NCBI RefSeq assembly: GCF_014701235.1
Contig: NZ_AP022873.1
Location: 806,001 to 870,000 of the forward strand
Length of the DNA stretch: 64,000 nucleotides
From: Dissulfurispira thermophila
GTDB taxonomy: Bacteria > Nitrospirota > Thermodesulfovibrionia > Thermodesulfovibrionales > Dissulfurispiraceae
Direction: 5' to 3'
Under the pieces are notes generated by a model, which ran no database searches, was not told the DNA's origin, and saw nothing but the letters and a program-made list of their open reading frames with translations. Position numbers and translations under genes: made by a program. Below are positions 45,110-51,982 of this stretch, one piece after another. Numbering within the stretch: the first letter of the stretch is position 1; each line of letters begins with the position of its first letter.

Positions 45110-45913
45110 ATGAAAGTTTATAATTCAGGATTTAAGTTTCAAGGGTTATGGTATAAGCTTTTTTATTATTTTATGATGGCTACTGTTTTTTGCTCAATAC
45201 CGGTTATCTCCTTTGCTTTTCATCCGTTGATTACAGATGACACAGGTACGCAAGGCAAAGGTAAATTTCAGCTTGAGATTAATGGCGAATATGGTCATGA
45301 TAAGGAAGACGGTGTAACAAAAAATACTACGCAGACTGTTACTACATTGACTTATGGATGGCTCGATAATATGGACATTGCCATTGGTATGCCATATCAA
45401 TATATAAGGACAAAGGACTCCGAAGGCATTACGAGGCACGATGGCATGTCAGATCTATCAATTGACTTGAAATGGAGATTTCATGAAAGAGATGGTTTTA
45501 GCCTTGCATTGAAGCCTGGTATCACATTGCCAACAGGTGATTATGAAAGAGGCTTGGGGGCTGGTAGGATGACTTATGGAGTATTTTTTATAGTCACTCA
45601 AGAATTAAAGCCCTTTATAATCCATGCAAATTTAGGATATAGGAGAAATGAAAATAAGATTGATGAGAGAAGAGACATATGGCATGCATCTCTGGCTGGC
45701 GAGCTTGAGATTATAAAAGGACTAAAAGCAGTGGCAAATATTGGGGTTGAGAGAAATCCTGATAAGGCATCAAATACCCATCCAGCATTTGTTATAGGTG
45801 GTCTGGTTTATTCAGTTACAGATAATTTCGATATAGACATTGGGATAAAAGGTGGGCTTAATAAACCAGAGACAGACATAACAACGATGGCTGGTATTAC
45901 ATTGAGATTTTAA
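45110..45913 (+). CDS. outer-membrane beta-barrel protein (phenol_MetA_deg/transporter-like)
   Basis: 267 residues with a signal peptide (to about 36, VISFAFHP) and alternating beta strands ending in the aromatic C-terminus GITLRF expected for outer-membrane assembly. The pattern LITDDTGTQGKGKFQLEINGEY...LPTGDYERGLG resembles the MetA-pathway-of-phenol-degradation porin family. First gene of the cobalt/nickel operon, so probably an outer-membrane port for the metal or its chelate (inference). Confidence 0.8.
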   Translation: MKVYNSGFKFQGLWYKLFYYFMMATVFCSIPVISFAFHPLITDDTGTQGKGKFQLEINGEYGHDKEDGVTKNTTQTVTTLTYGWLDNMDIAIGMPYQYIRTKDSEGITRHDGMSDLSIDLKWRFHERDGFSLALKPGITLPTGDYERGLGAGRMTYGVFFIVTQELKPFIIHANLGYRRNENKIDERRDIWHASLAGELEIIKGLKAVANIGVERNPDKASNTHPAFVIGGLVYSVTDNFDIDIGIKGGLNKPETDITTMAGITLRF

Positions 45914-45928
45914 GGAGGAGGAGGATAT

Positions 45929-46615
45929 ATGCATATACCTGATGGATATTTAAGCCCGCAAACTTATGTGCCACTTTATGGCGCTTCATTTGTTTTTTGG
46001 ACAATTGCACTAAGAAAGTTGAAAAAAGAAATGGATGCTAAATATGTTCCATATCTGGCAATGGCAGCAGCATTTTCCTTCCTCATCCAGATGTTCAATA
46101 TTCCAATTCCCGGTGGAACAACGGGCCATGCTGTAGGTGCAGGTATTATTGCCATTCTTTTAGGTCCGTGGACAGCAGTAATAGCAGTATCAGTGGTTTT
46201 GATAATTCAGGCGATTATATTTGGCGATGGAGGTATAACAGCCATTGGAGCGAACTGCTTTAATATGGCTGTTGTAATGCCATTTATATCGTACTGGATA
46301 TTTAAAGTCATAAGAGGAAATTCAGAGAAAGGGATGAGATTATACATAGCGGCATTCCTCTCAGGATGGTTAGGGCTCTTGATTGCCGCATTAATTACCG
46401 CCGTAGAGTTTGGAATTCAGCCAATGATTGCCATGTCTCCTGACGGCAGACCCCTTTATGCGCCATATCCTTTATCCGTAGCTGTTCCTGCAATGGCGCT
46501 GGAGCATCTGCTGGTATTTGGTATAATTGAAGGAGTGGTAACAGCGATGCTTTTGAAATATTTTTTTAAACATGAACCTGACCTCATTTATGCCCTTCAT
46601 GGAGGTGCAAGATGA
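45929..46615 (+). CDS. cbiM: CbiM/NikM-type metal substrate-specific component
   Basis: 228 residues starting MHIPDGYLSP, where the N-terminal His2 is a metal ligand in the CbiM/NikM family. Seven or so membrane segments, including HAVGAGIIAILLGPW and FGDGGITAIGANCFNMA. Captures Co(II) or Ni(II) for an ECF-type transporter. GGAGG precedes ATG. Cobalt versus nickel cannot be settled from this sequence alone. Confidence 0.9.
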   Translation: MHIPDGYLSPQTYVPLYGASFVFWTIALRKLKKEMDAKYVPYLAMAAAFSFLIQMFNIPIPGGTTGHAVGAGIIAILLGPWTAVIAVSVVLIIQAIIFGDGGITAIGANCFNMAVVMPFISYWIFKVIRGNSEKGMRLYIAAFLSGWLGLLIAALITAVEFGIQPMIAMSPDGRPLYAPYPLSVAVPAMALEHLLVFGIIEGVVTAMLLKYFFKHEPDLIYALHGGAR

Positions 46616-46944
46616 CATCTTTTCAGAAAAAACTCTGGATAGGTCTTATCATAATGGCATTATTATCTCCGCTCGGTATTATTCTCCCTGAAAAGTTCAA
46701 GGCAGGGGATGCGTGGGGAGAATGGGGAACAGATACCCTTGAAAAACTTCTCGGATATGTGCCGGAGGGATTAAAGAAATTAGCTGATTTGTGGAAAGCT
46801 CCGATAGCCGACTACAATCTCGGAAGCGAAAACTCTCCGCTTATTATTCAGGTTGTGTCTTATGTCATATCCGGGATTTTGGGTATAGCGATAGTAGGTA
46901 GCGTGATTTATCTAATTTCGAATCTTTTGGTAAAAAAGAGTTAA
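46612..46944 (+). CDS. CbiN/NikN-like small membrane component (PDGLE type)
   Basis: 110 residues with two membrane segments (about 9-26 and 80-105) flanking a periplasmic loop (WGEWGTDTLEKLLGYVPEGLKKLADLWKAPIADY), as in CbiN- or PDGLE-domain partners of CbiM. ATGA overlap with cbiM, so translationally coupled. Confidence 0.8.
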   Translation: MTSFQKKLWIGLIIMALLSPLGIILPEKFKAGDAWGEWGTDTLEKLLGYVPEGLKKLADLWKAPIADYNLGSENSPLIIQVVSYVISGILGIAIVGSVIYLISNLLVKKS

Positions 46945-47056
46945 CTGTTTAGCAGACTTAAGCTGACTTTCGTAACTTTGCTCCTCTGAGAACCCAGAAA
47001 TTTTGCTTCAAGTCAGCCCAAGCCTGCTGAAGTATAGTTTGAGGTGAAAGGTTAGA
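46945..47056 (+). other. gap with an inverted repeat inside the Ni/Co operon
   Basis: 112 bp. GCTGACTT (about 46964) and AAGTCAGC (about 47012) could form a stem. GAGG precedes the next gene. No ORF. Confidence 0.35.
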
Positions 47057-47905
47057 ATGTCTTTTATCGACAGCAGCATAAGTCATTTAGGAAAAGTTAT
47101 CAAGAGTGGTTATATTCAGTGGGAGCTATCGTCAAAAGATGGATTTTTTCATGGGCTCGATGCGCGCGTAAAGATGCTTTTCTTAATTTTTTTTATTATC
47201 ATCATAAGCTTGAAAAAAGAGATACTATCCGAACTTATCATTGTCCTTTTTATATTTGGTCTAACAGCAATATCGCGACTGAATCTCTTTAATTTCTATA
47301 AAAAAGTGATTCCACTCGGATTTATATTTGGTTTTCTTATTGCTTTGCCTTCTTCATTTAATGTCATTACAAAGGGAGAGATTATTCTGCCTGTCATACA
47401 TTTTTCAAAATCCTATGATTTCTGGATTTATCATATACCTGAGACAATAGGCATTACAAGACAAGGGATCTCAGGTGTTTTCATGCTCACGCTCAGGGTT
47501 TTTAATTCCATTGCCCTGTCTTTTCTGATTCTATACACAACCCCTTTTTCTGAGATTATCAGGGCATTAAAGGTTTTTAAAGTCCCTGATGCTGTCTTGA
47601 TGATTATAACCCTTACTTACAAGTATATATTTATTTTTGCAAAAACAGTCGAGGATGTATATCTTGCAAAAAAGAGCAGGACTGCCGTAAAAATAGACAA
47701 CAACGATGCAAGAAACTGGACCGCGGGTAGGATAGTATTTATGCTAAAAAAGACACAGCAGAGATGCGACGATGTTTTCAAGGCTATGCTTTCGAGGGGA
47801 TTTTCTGATACTATTAAACTTTATGGTTTCAGAAAAATGGATAGCAGGGATTGGACCGCAGGATTGTTTTTATTTTTTGCAGGAGTGATGTTTTTGTGGA
47901 TTTAA
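47057..47905 (+). CDS. cbiQ: CbiQ energy-coupling transmembrane protein
   Basis: 282 residues, ECF-T component. Membrane segments near 38-55, 65-110 and at the C-terminus. The two coupling helices that bind the ATPase are visible as LPSSFNVITKG-adjacent and ARNWTAGRIVFML...DVFKAMLSRGF (the A-R-G coupling motif). Partner of cbiM and cbiO. Confidence 0.9.
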   Translation: MSFIDSSISHLGKVIKSGYIQWELSSKDGFFHGLDARVKMLFLIFFIIIISLKKEILSELIIVLFIFGLTAISRLNLFNFYKKVIPLGFIFGFLIALPSSFNVITKGEIILPVIHFSKSYDFWIYHIPETIGITRQGISGVFMLTLRVFNSIALSFLILYTTPFSEIIRALKVFKVPDAVLMIITLTYKYIFIFAKTVEDVYLAKKSRTAVKIDNNDARNWTAGRIVFMLKKTQQRCDDVFKAMLSRGFSDTIKLYGFRKMDSRDWTAGLFLFFAGVMFLWI

Positions 47906-47935
47906 CTCAAACTCCTCAACTTTAACCTAAATTTT

Positions 47936-48751
47936 ATGAATGACAGGCAAATCATAAAGACAGAAAATGTGAGTTACAGTTATTACGGCAAAATTTCTGC
48001 CCTTGTAGATATAAGCCTTTTAATAGAAGAAGGGGAGAAATTTGCAATAATAGGTGCAAATGGAAGCGGAAAATCAACTTTGCTTCAAATAATGAACGGC
48101 TTGATATATCCTTCTGCTGGCAATGTTTTTTTTCAGGGCAAAGAGGTATCAGAAAAGACATTAAAAGACAAGGAATTCTTGAGATTTTTTCGTAAGGGTG
48201 TAGGGTATGTGTTTCAGGACTCAGATGTTCAGTTGTTCTGCCCCAATGTCCTTGATGAATTACTTTATGGTCCAATGCAATTGGGTATGGATGAAAGTGA
48301 AGCCATAGATAGGGCATTTGAGGTTATGAAGATGCTCAATATAGAAAATCTCAAAGACAGACCTTCTTATATGCTCTCTGGTGGAGAAAAGAAAAGGGTT
48401 TCCATAGGCTCTGTCTTGACAATAAATCCTGATGTATTGCTCTTTGATGAGCCTACAAATGGCCTTGATCCAAGAACACAATGTTTCCTTGTCGAACTCT
48501 TATTTGAATTGAATGAGGCTGGAAAGACTATTGTGATTGCCACACATGATTTGTCATTGGTGGATGAGCTTCATTGCAGAGTGGCAGTGCTTTCAGAAGA
48601 TCATAGGATTGAAAAAACAGGAAGTGCAGAAAGTATTCTGAAAGATGAAGAATTATTGTTGAGGGTTAATCTTGTGCATGAGCATATGCATTGTCATGGG
48701 CATTTAGCTCACAGGCATATTCATTCACATTATCTTTTTCATAAACACTGA
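47936..48751 (+). CDS. cbiO: CbiO ATP-binding protein with His-rich tail
   Basis: 271 residues. Walker A GANGSGKST (near 41-49), Q loop, signature LSGGEKKRV, Walker B VLLFDEPTNGLD and the switch His in ATHD. The last 24 residues hold 11 histidines in an alternating pattern (HEHMHCHGH then AHRHIHSH), an unusual addition likely to bind Ni(II), Co(II) or Zn(II) at the cytoplasmic face, either as storage or as a sensor that gates uptake. Confidence 0.93.
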   Translation: MNDRQIIKTENVSYSYYGKISALVDISLLIEEGEKFAIIGANGSGKSTLLQIMNGLIYPSAGNVFFQGKEVSEKTLKDKEFLRFFRKGVGYVFQDSDVQLFCPNVLDELLYGPMQLGMDESEAIDRAFEVMKMLNIENLKDRPSYMLSGGEKKRVSIGSVLTINPDVLLFDEPTNGLDPRTQCFLVELLFELNEAGKTIVIATHDLSLVDELHCRVAVLSEDHRIEKTGSAESILKDEELLLRVNLVHEHMHCHGHLAHRHIHSHYLFHKH

Positions 48752-48764
48752 AAGGAGAAAATAA

Positions 48765-48965
48765 ATGGACGATTTGCAAAAACTAAAGCACTTGCTTCGT
48801 CACTGGATGGAGCATAATGACGAACATGCAGAGACTTATAGAAACTGGGCAGAAAAGGTATCATCATTAGGGAACAAAGAACTGTCTGAGATACTTGGCC
48901 AATTATATCATCAGACAAAAAAAATGAATGAACTTTTTGAAGAGGCGATAAAAAAAATAGATTAA
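48765..48965 (+). CDS. small helical protein linked to Ni/Co transport operons (DUF8180-like)
   Basis: 66 residues: LKHLLRHWMEHNDEHAETYRNWAEKVSSLGNKEL. The HWMEHNDEHAE helix has regularly spaced His/Glu that could bind metal. Similar small proteins occur at the end of CbiMNQO operons. GGAG precedes ATG, 14 bp after cbiO. Function unknown. Confidence 0.75.
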   Translation: MDDLQKLKHLLRHWMEHNDEHAETYRNWAEKVSSLGNKELSEILGQLYHQTKKMNELFEEAIKKID

Positions 48966-49002
48966 GGTTAGGGAGTTTAATAGATAAAGTCCCTTAAAGC
49001 TG

Positions 49003-49032
49003 TTGACAACACTATATGAATTTTTGTAAATT
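49003..49032 (+). promoter_or_regulatory. promoter for the methyltransferase-TonB operon
   Basis: TTGACA at 49003-49008 and TAAATT at 49027-49032, 18-bp spacing. Mirrors the arrangement before the Ni/Co operon (promoter, structured leader, terminator). Confidence 0.45.
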
Positions 49033-49097
49033 AAAAAACATTAAATTCTGAACACGAAGTTTAGATTTTAATAATTCATAATTAATAATTAAAGAAT

Positions 49098-49147
49098 AAA
49101 GCCATGAAGGCTGTGCGTTAAGAAAACGCGGACTTCATGGCTTTTTT
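49098..49147 (+). terminator. leader terminator upstream of the methyltransferase-TonB operon
   Basis: AAAGCCATGAAG (49098-49109) pairs perfectly with CTTCATGGCTTT (49133-49144), an inner GCGTT/AACGC stem sits in the loop, and a T-run follows. The arm GCCATGAAGG closely resembles GCCACGAAGG in the other leader. Downstream at about 49170 a further gctacgaaggcctg copy occurs before the ribosome binding site. Confidence 0.6.
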
Positions 49148-49226
49148 GTTTTTAAAAATTTGTATGCAAGCTACGAAGGCCTGCCAGTCCTCCACGAAGG
49201 AGAAGAGAAAACTTTTTGGAGGATTT

Positions 49227-49943
49227 ATGACTAATACTATCTGTAAAAGGGCTGCAACAGTTCAATTCTGGGATGATTATGCAAAGTGGTATAAGTTATG
49301 GATAGAGCATAATAGCTACCACAACAAAATTATTGATGCTTTAACCACAATGGTTGAGCCGGGCTGGAAAGTCCTTGACATCGGCGCAGGAAACGGGATT
49401 CTCTCTTTGCCTCTCTGTGCAATCGGATGCGATGTTACAGCAATTGAGCCTTCTGTCGGGATGAGAAACCTTCTTTACGAAGATGCATTTAACAGAGGCA
49501 TTGATTGGATTAATGTTGATGAAAGAAGATGGGAGGATATTCCGCTTTTTGAGTTAAAAAATTATGATTTGATAGTGGCATGTAATAGTCTGCATTTGAC
49601 AGGAATGGGATTTAAGCAAGCACTTGAAAAGATATTTCATGCAAAACCTAAAAATGTGTTTGTTATTACAGAACTCGGCACACCAGAAATAAAGGTCAAA
49701 TGGCAATATGGAGATTATACAATGGTATTTACAAAATGCTATGAGACAGAAAGTTCTTTTGCCTATCACACGACTGAGGAGGTTGAAGAATATTGGTCTT
49801 TTATAAAAGGCAGACGGCTTAATGAATTTGAAGTGCAAGGAATTAAGTCAAGAGTTGTTTTTGATGAGGAGCATATGTGGCTCAAGGACATAGCTCATGT
49901 TGGCATGTATTGGTGGGGAAGAGGTAATGGTAAAGCTGAATAA
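49227..49943 (+). CDS. class I SAM-dependent methyltransferase
   Basis: About 238 residues from ATG 49227, chosen because GGAGG lies just upstream (the longer frame from 49137 runs through the terminator region). SAM motif I reads VLDIGAGNGILSLPL, motif II includes AIEPSVGM, and the acidic-post region is YDLIVACNSLHL. It opens the TonB operon, so it may act on the imported tetrapyrrole or chelator, but no substrate is evident. Confidence 0.82.
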   Translation: MTNTICKRAATVQFWDDYAKWYKLWIEHNSYHNKIIDALTTMVEPGWKVLDIGAGNGILSLPLCAIGCDVTAIEPSVGMRNLLYEDAFNRGIDWINVDERRWEDIPLFELKNYDLIVACNSLHLTGMGFKQALEKIFHAKPKNVFVITELGTPEIKVKWQYGDYTMVFTKCYETESSFAYHTTEEVEEYWSFIKGRRLNEFEVQGIKSRVVFDEEHMWLKDIAHVGMYWWGRGNGKAE

Positions 49944-50589
49944 TTACGGAGTTGCGTTATCATTGCTTATTCATGGGATTATCATGGTCATACCTTTTTC
50001 AATGCTTGCCACAAGGCATTTTAAAGATGTTGAGATTTTTGTTATTGACGAAAGACCTGTTCAGCCTGTGCAGGAAAAAATTATTAAACAAAAACCGAAG
50101 GATGCGCCGAAACAGGTTATAAAAGAATCACTGCCTCAGCCTGTTTTAGATAAACCTGAAGTCAAGGAAGCATCTACGCCAGAGGTAGTAGAGCCTGTGG
50201 CTGTTTCAGATATTAAGGATACTACAATTGCAAAACCCGTAGCTCCAGCAGTAAAAACATCGCCTCAGATTGCCAAAGAAGAAGTCAGACCATTGTTAGA
50301 TGTTGAGTTTGGTTCAGTAAATGCGCCGAGATTTCTTCATAGAGAGATGCCTGTTTATCCACTCATGGCGCGCAGGCTTGGTAAGGAAGGGAGGGTCTTA
50401 CTAAGGCTTACTATTGATGAAAATGGAAGACTTCTTAATATTGAGGTAATTGAAGGTGCAGGCTATGGTTTTACAGAGGCTGCGGTAGAGGCGGTCAAAA
50501 AATCAACATTTTTGCCTGCCATGTCAGAGGGTAATCCAGTAATGTCAAAGGCGATCTTGCCAATAAGATTTAGCTTAAGGAGAGATTAA
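49927..50589 (+). CDS. tonB: TonB energy-transducing protein
   Basis: 220 residues from ATG 49927 (overlaps the methyltransferase gene; GGGAAGAGG upstream). N-terminal membrane anchor (about 7-27), a Pro/Lys/Glu-rich spacer to about 120, and a C-terminal TonB domain with YPLMARRLGKEGRVLLRLTI and AVEAVKKSTFLPA. Energises the TonB-dependent receptor encoded downstream. Confidence 0.92.
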   Translation: MVKLNNYGVALSLLIHGIIMVIPFSMLATRHFKDVEIFVIDERPVQPVQEKIIKQKPKDAPKQVIKESLPQPVLDKPEVKEASTPEVVEPVAVSDIKDTTIAKPVAPAVKTSPQIAKEEVRPLLDVEFGSVNAPRFLHREMPVYPLMARRLGKEGRVLLRLTIDENGRLLNIEVIEGAGYGFTEAAVEAVKKSTFLPAMSEGNPVMSKAILPIRFSLRRD

Positions 50590-50699
50590 TGAGACTTTTT
50601 TACTTTCTTCTTTTCGTTTCTTTCAGTAATGATTATAAGGGCGTAAATTATAATTGCGAAAATCACTATTCCGATCAATGCAACATAATATCCTTCCAT
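50586..50699 (-). CDS. 37-residue single-span membrane protein
   Basis: Minus-strand ORF from ATG 50699: MEGYYVALIGIVIFAIII then a basic tail (ERNEKKKVKKSH). A strong AAGGAGGAATAA lies immediately before the ATG, overlapping the end of the upstream 63-residue gene. Antisense to the tonB-exbB gap. Function unknown. Confidence 0.55.
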   Translation of the reverse strand: MEGYYVALIGIVIFAIIIYALIIITERNEKKKVKKSH

Positions 50700-50891
50700 T
50701 TATTCCTCCTTGTCTTTTGGTATAACATAAAAAGCTATGAGTCCTATTATAACCGCTGCAATTATCCCCGCAATAGATGTTATAAAATTAATTCTTTCTG
50801 CAAAAATATTTCCAATCACAATGATAGTCAACAAGTACTTTACAACATCAACGAGCATCTGACCAAAGATCTTTCTTTTATCTCTAATCAT
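50700..50891 (-). CDS. small membrane protein (DUF6722-like)
   Basis: 63 residues, MIRDKRKIFGQMLVDVVKYLLTIIVIGNIFAERI then a second hydrophobic helix. The K-x-Gly-Gln-x-Leu-Val-Asp-x2-Lys-Tyr opening matches the small DUF6722 type. Convergently placed on the minus strand inside the tonB operon with the 37-residue gene after it. Confidence 0.6.
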   Translation of the reverse strand: MIRDKRKIFGQMLVDVVKYLLTIIVIGNIFAERINFITSIAGIIAAVIIGLIAFYVIPKDKEE

Positions 50892-50920
50892 AAGCCAATT
50901 ATACCATATTGGAGGACTGA

Positions 50921-51463
50921 ATGATTGACCTATTTTTTAAAGGTGGATTTTTGATGTATCCCATAGCATTATGCTCTGTTATCGGTCTGACGATACTGAT
51001 TAATAAGGCTGTTCAATACCGTTTGCTGTTAAAGGAGATAGAATCTCAGCCAGATGAGATAGCAAAAACAAAGCCTCAGATAATGGCGCCTATACTCAAG
51101 GCTCTTCAAGATGGTTGTGATGAAAGGGAACTCTCTATAGTTGGCACAAGACAGGTAAGAGAAATAGAAAAGGGCTTGAGCTGGCTTGGTTTGATTGCAA
51201 CCATTGCGCCGCTATTAGGTCTTACAGGTACAGTCACAGGTATGATAAAGGCATTTATGGTGATTGCCGAAAGCTCAAGCGTAAATCCATCAATGCTTGC
51301 AGGCGGCATCTGGGAGGCACTAATTACAACTGCAGCAGGATTGCTTGTGGCAATCCCAATCCACATAGGCCATCACTACCTTGAAAAACAAGCAGATGAG
51401 ATAGCATTTGTAATGAAAGAAATAACAACAAGCCTTTATATGAGGTGTAAAGGTGGAGTTTGA
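50921..51463 (+). CDS. exbB: ExbB/MotA-TolQ family proton channel
   Basis: 180 residues with three membrane segments (about 7-27, 82-105, 120-145). Conserved helix GLIATIAPLLGLTGTVTGMIKAF and ALITTAAGLLVAIPIHIGHHYL. Forms the TonB-ExbB-ExbD motor. GGAGG precedes the ATG. Overlaps exbD by 11 bp. Confidence 0.92.
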   Translation: MIDLFFKGGFLMYPIALCSVIGLTILINKAVQYRLLLKEIESQPDEIAKTKPQIMAPILKALQDGCDERELSIVGTRQVREIEKGLSWLGLIATIAPLLGLTGTVTGMIKAFMVIAESSSVNPSMLAGGIWEALITTAAGLLVAIPIHIGHHYLEKQADEIAFVMKEITTSLYMRCKGGV

Positions 51464-51851
51464 AAGGAAGCGGCATAATCACTCACATATGAATATTGCA
51501 CCACTTGTAGATGTGGTATTTCTGTTGCTTTTATTTTTCATGCTCACATCGCATCTGATGCAAGAGCCCACAATAAAGATAAAACTGCCTGAATCAAAGA
51601 CTGCAGAGGCTACGAAGGATGAAATCAAGACAATCTATATCTCAAAACAGGGTGAGATATTTTTTAAGGATACAAAAGTGACTTTAAAAGACCTTCAAGC
51701 AGTTATTAAAACTGATTTAAAAGATGCTGAACATGACTTTGTGCGAATAAAGGCAGACAAAGAATCAGATGTGGGCATACTTGTCAGTGTAATTGACGAA
51801 GTAAGGCTTGCAGGGGTAAGGAATTACAGTATAGCGACGGAGAGGATGTGA
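51453..51851 (+). CDS. exbD: ExbD biopolymer transport protein
   Basis: 132 residues with one N-terminal membrane helix carrying the essential Asp (APLVDVVFLLLLFFML) and a periplasmic domain. Completes the TonB motor. The ATG/GTG start lies within the end of exbB. Confidence 0.92.
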   Translation: MEFERKRHNHSHMNIAPLVDVVFLLLLFFMLTSHLMQEPTIKIKLPESKTAEATKDEIKTIYISKQGEIFFKDTKVTLKDLQAVIKTDLKDAEHDFVRIKADKESDVGILVSVIDEVRLAGVRNYSIATERM

Positions 51852-51857
51852 GAAAAA

Positions 51858-51952
51858 GGCAGGGAGACCCAAACTCGCAATAAGGTTTCACCCCTGCCCG
51901 GAAGGAGACGCTGTGAACGCCCCCTTATTTTGATTTTATCAGAAATGGGGGG
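51858..51952 (+). promoter_or_regulatory. structured leader before the TonB-dependent receptor gene
   Basis: GGCAGGG (51858-51864) pairs with CCCTGCC (51892-51898), with AGACC/GGTTT inside. A second stem, CCCCC (51920-51924) with GGGGG (51947-51952), follows. The segment CGGAAGGAGACGCTGTGAACGCCCC between them has some flavour of cobalamin or Moco leader motifs but no match that can be claimed. Could be a riboswitch, attenuator or repeat. Confidence 0.4.
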
Positions 51953-51982
51953 TGAGAGGGAAATTGATTTGAGGAGGTTTTG

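Noticed and set aside
50589-50924. 111-codon plus-strand ORF between tonB and exbB
   Set aside because: Asn/Tyr/Cys-rich composition typical of an antisense shadow; the opposite strand holds two hydrophobic ORFs with a good ribosome binding site.
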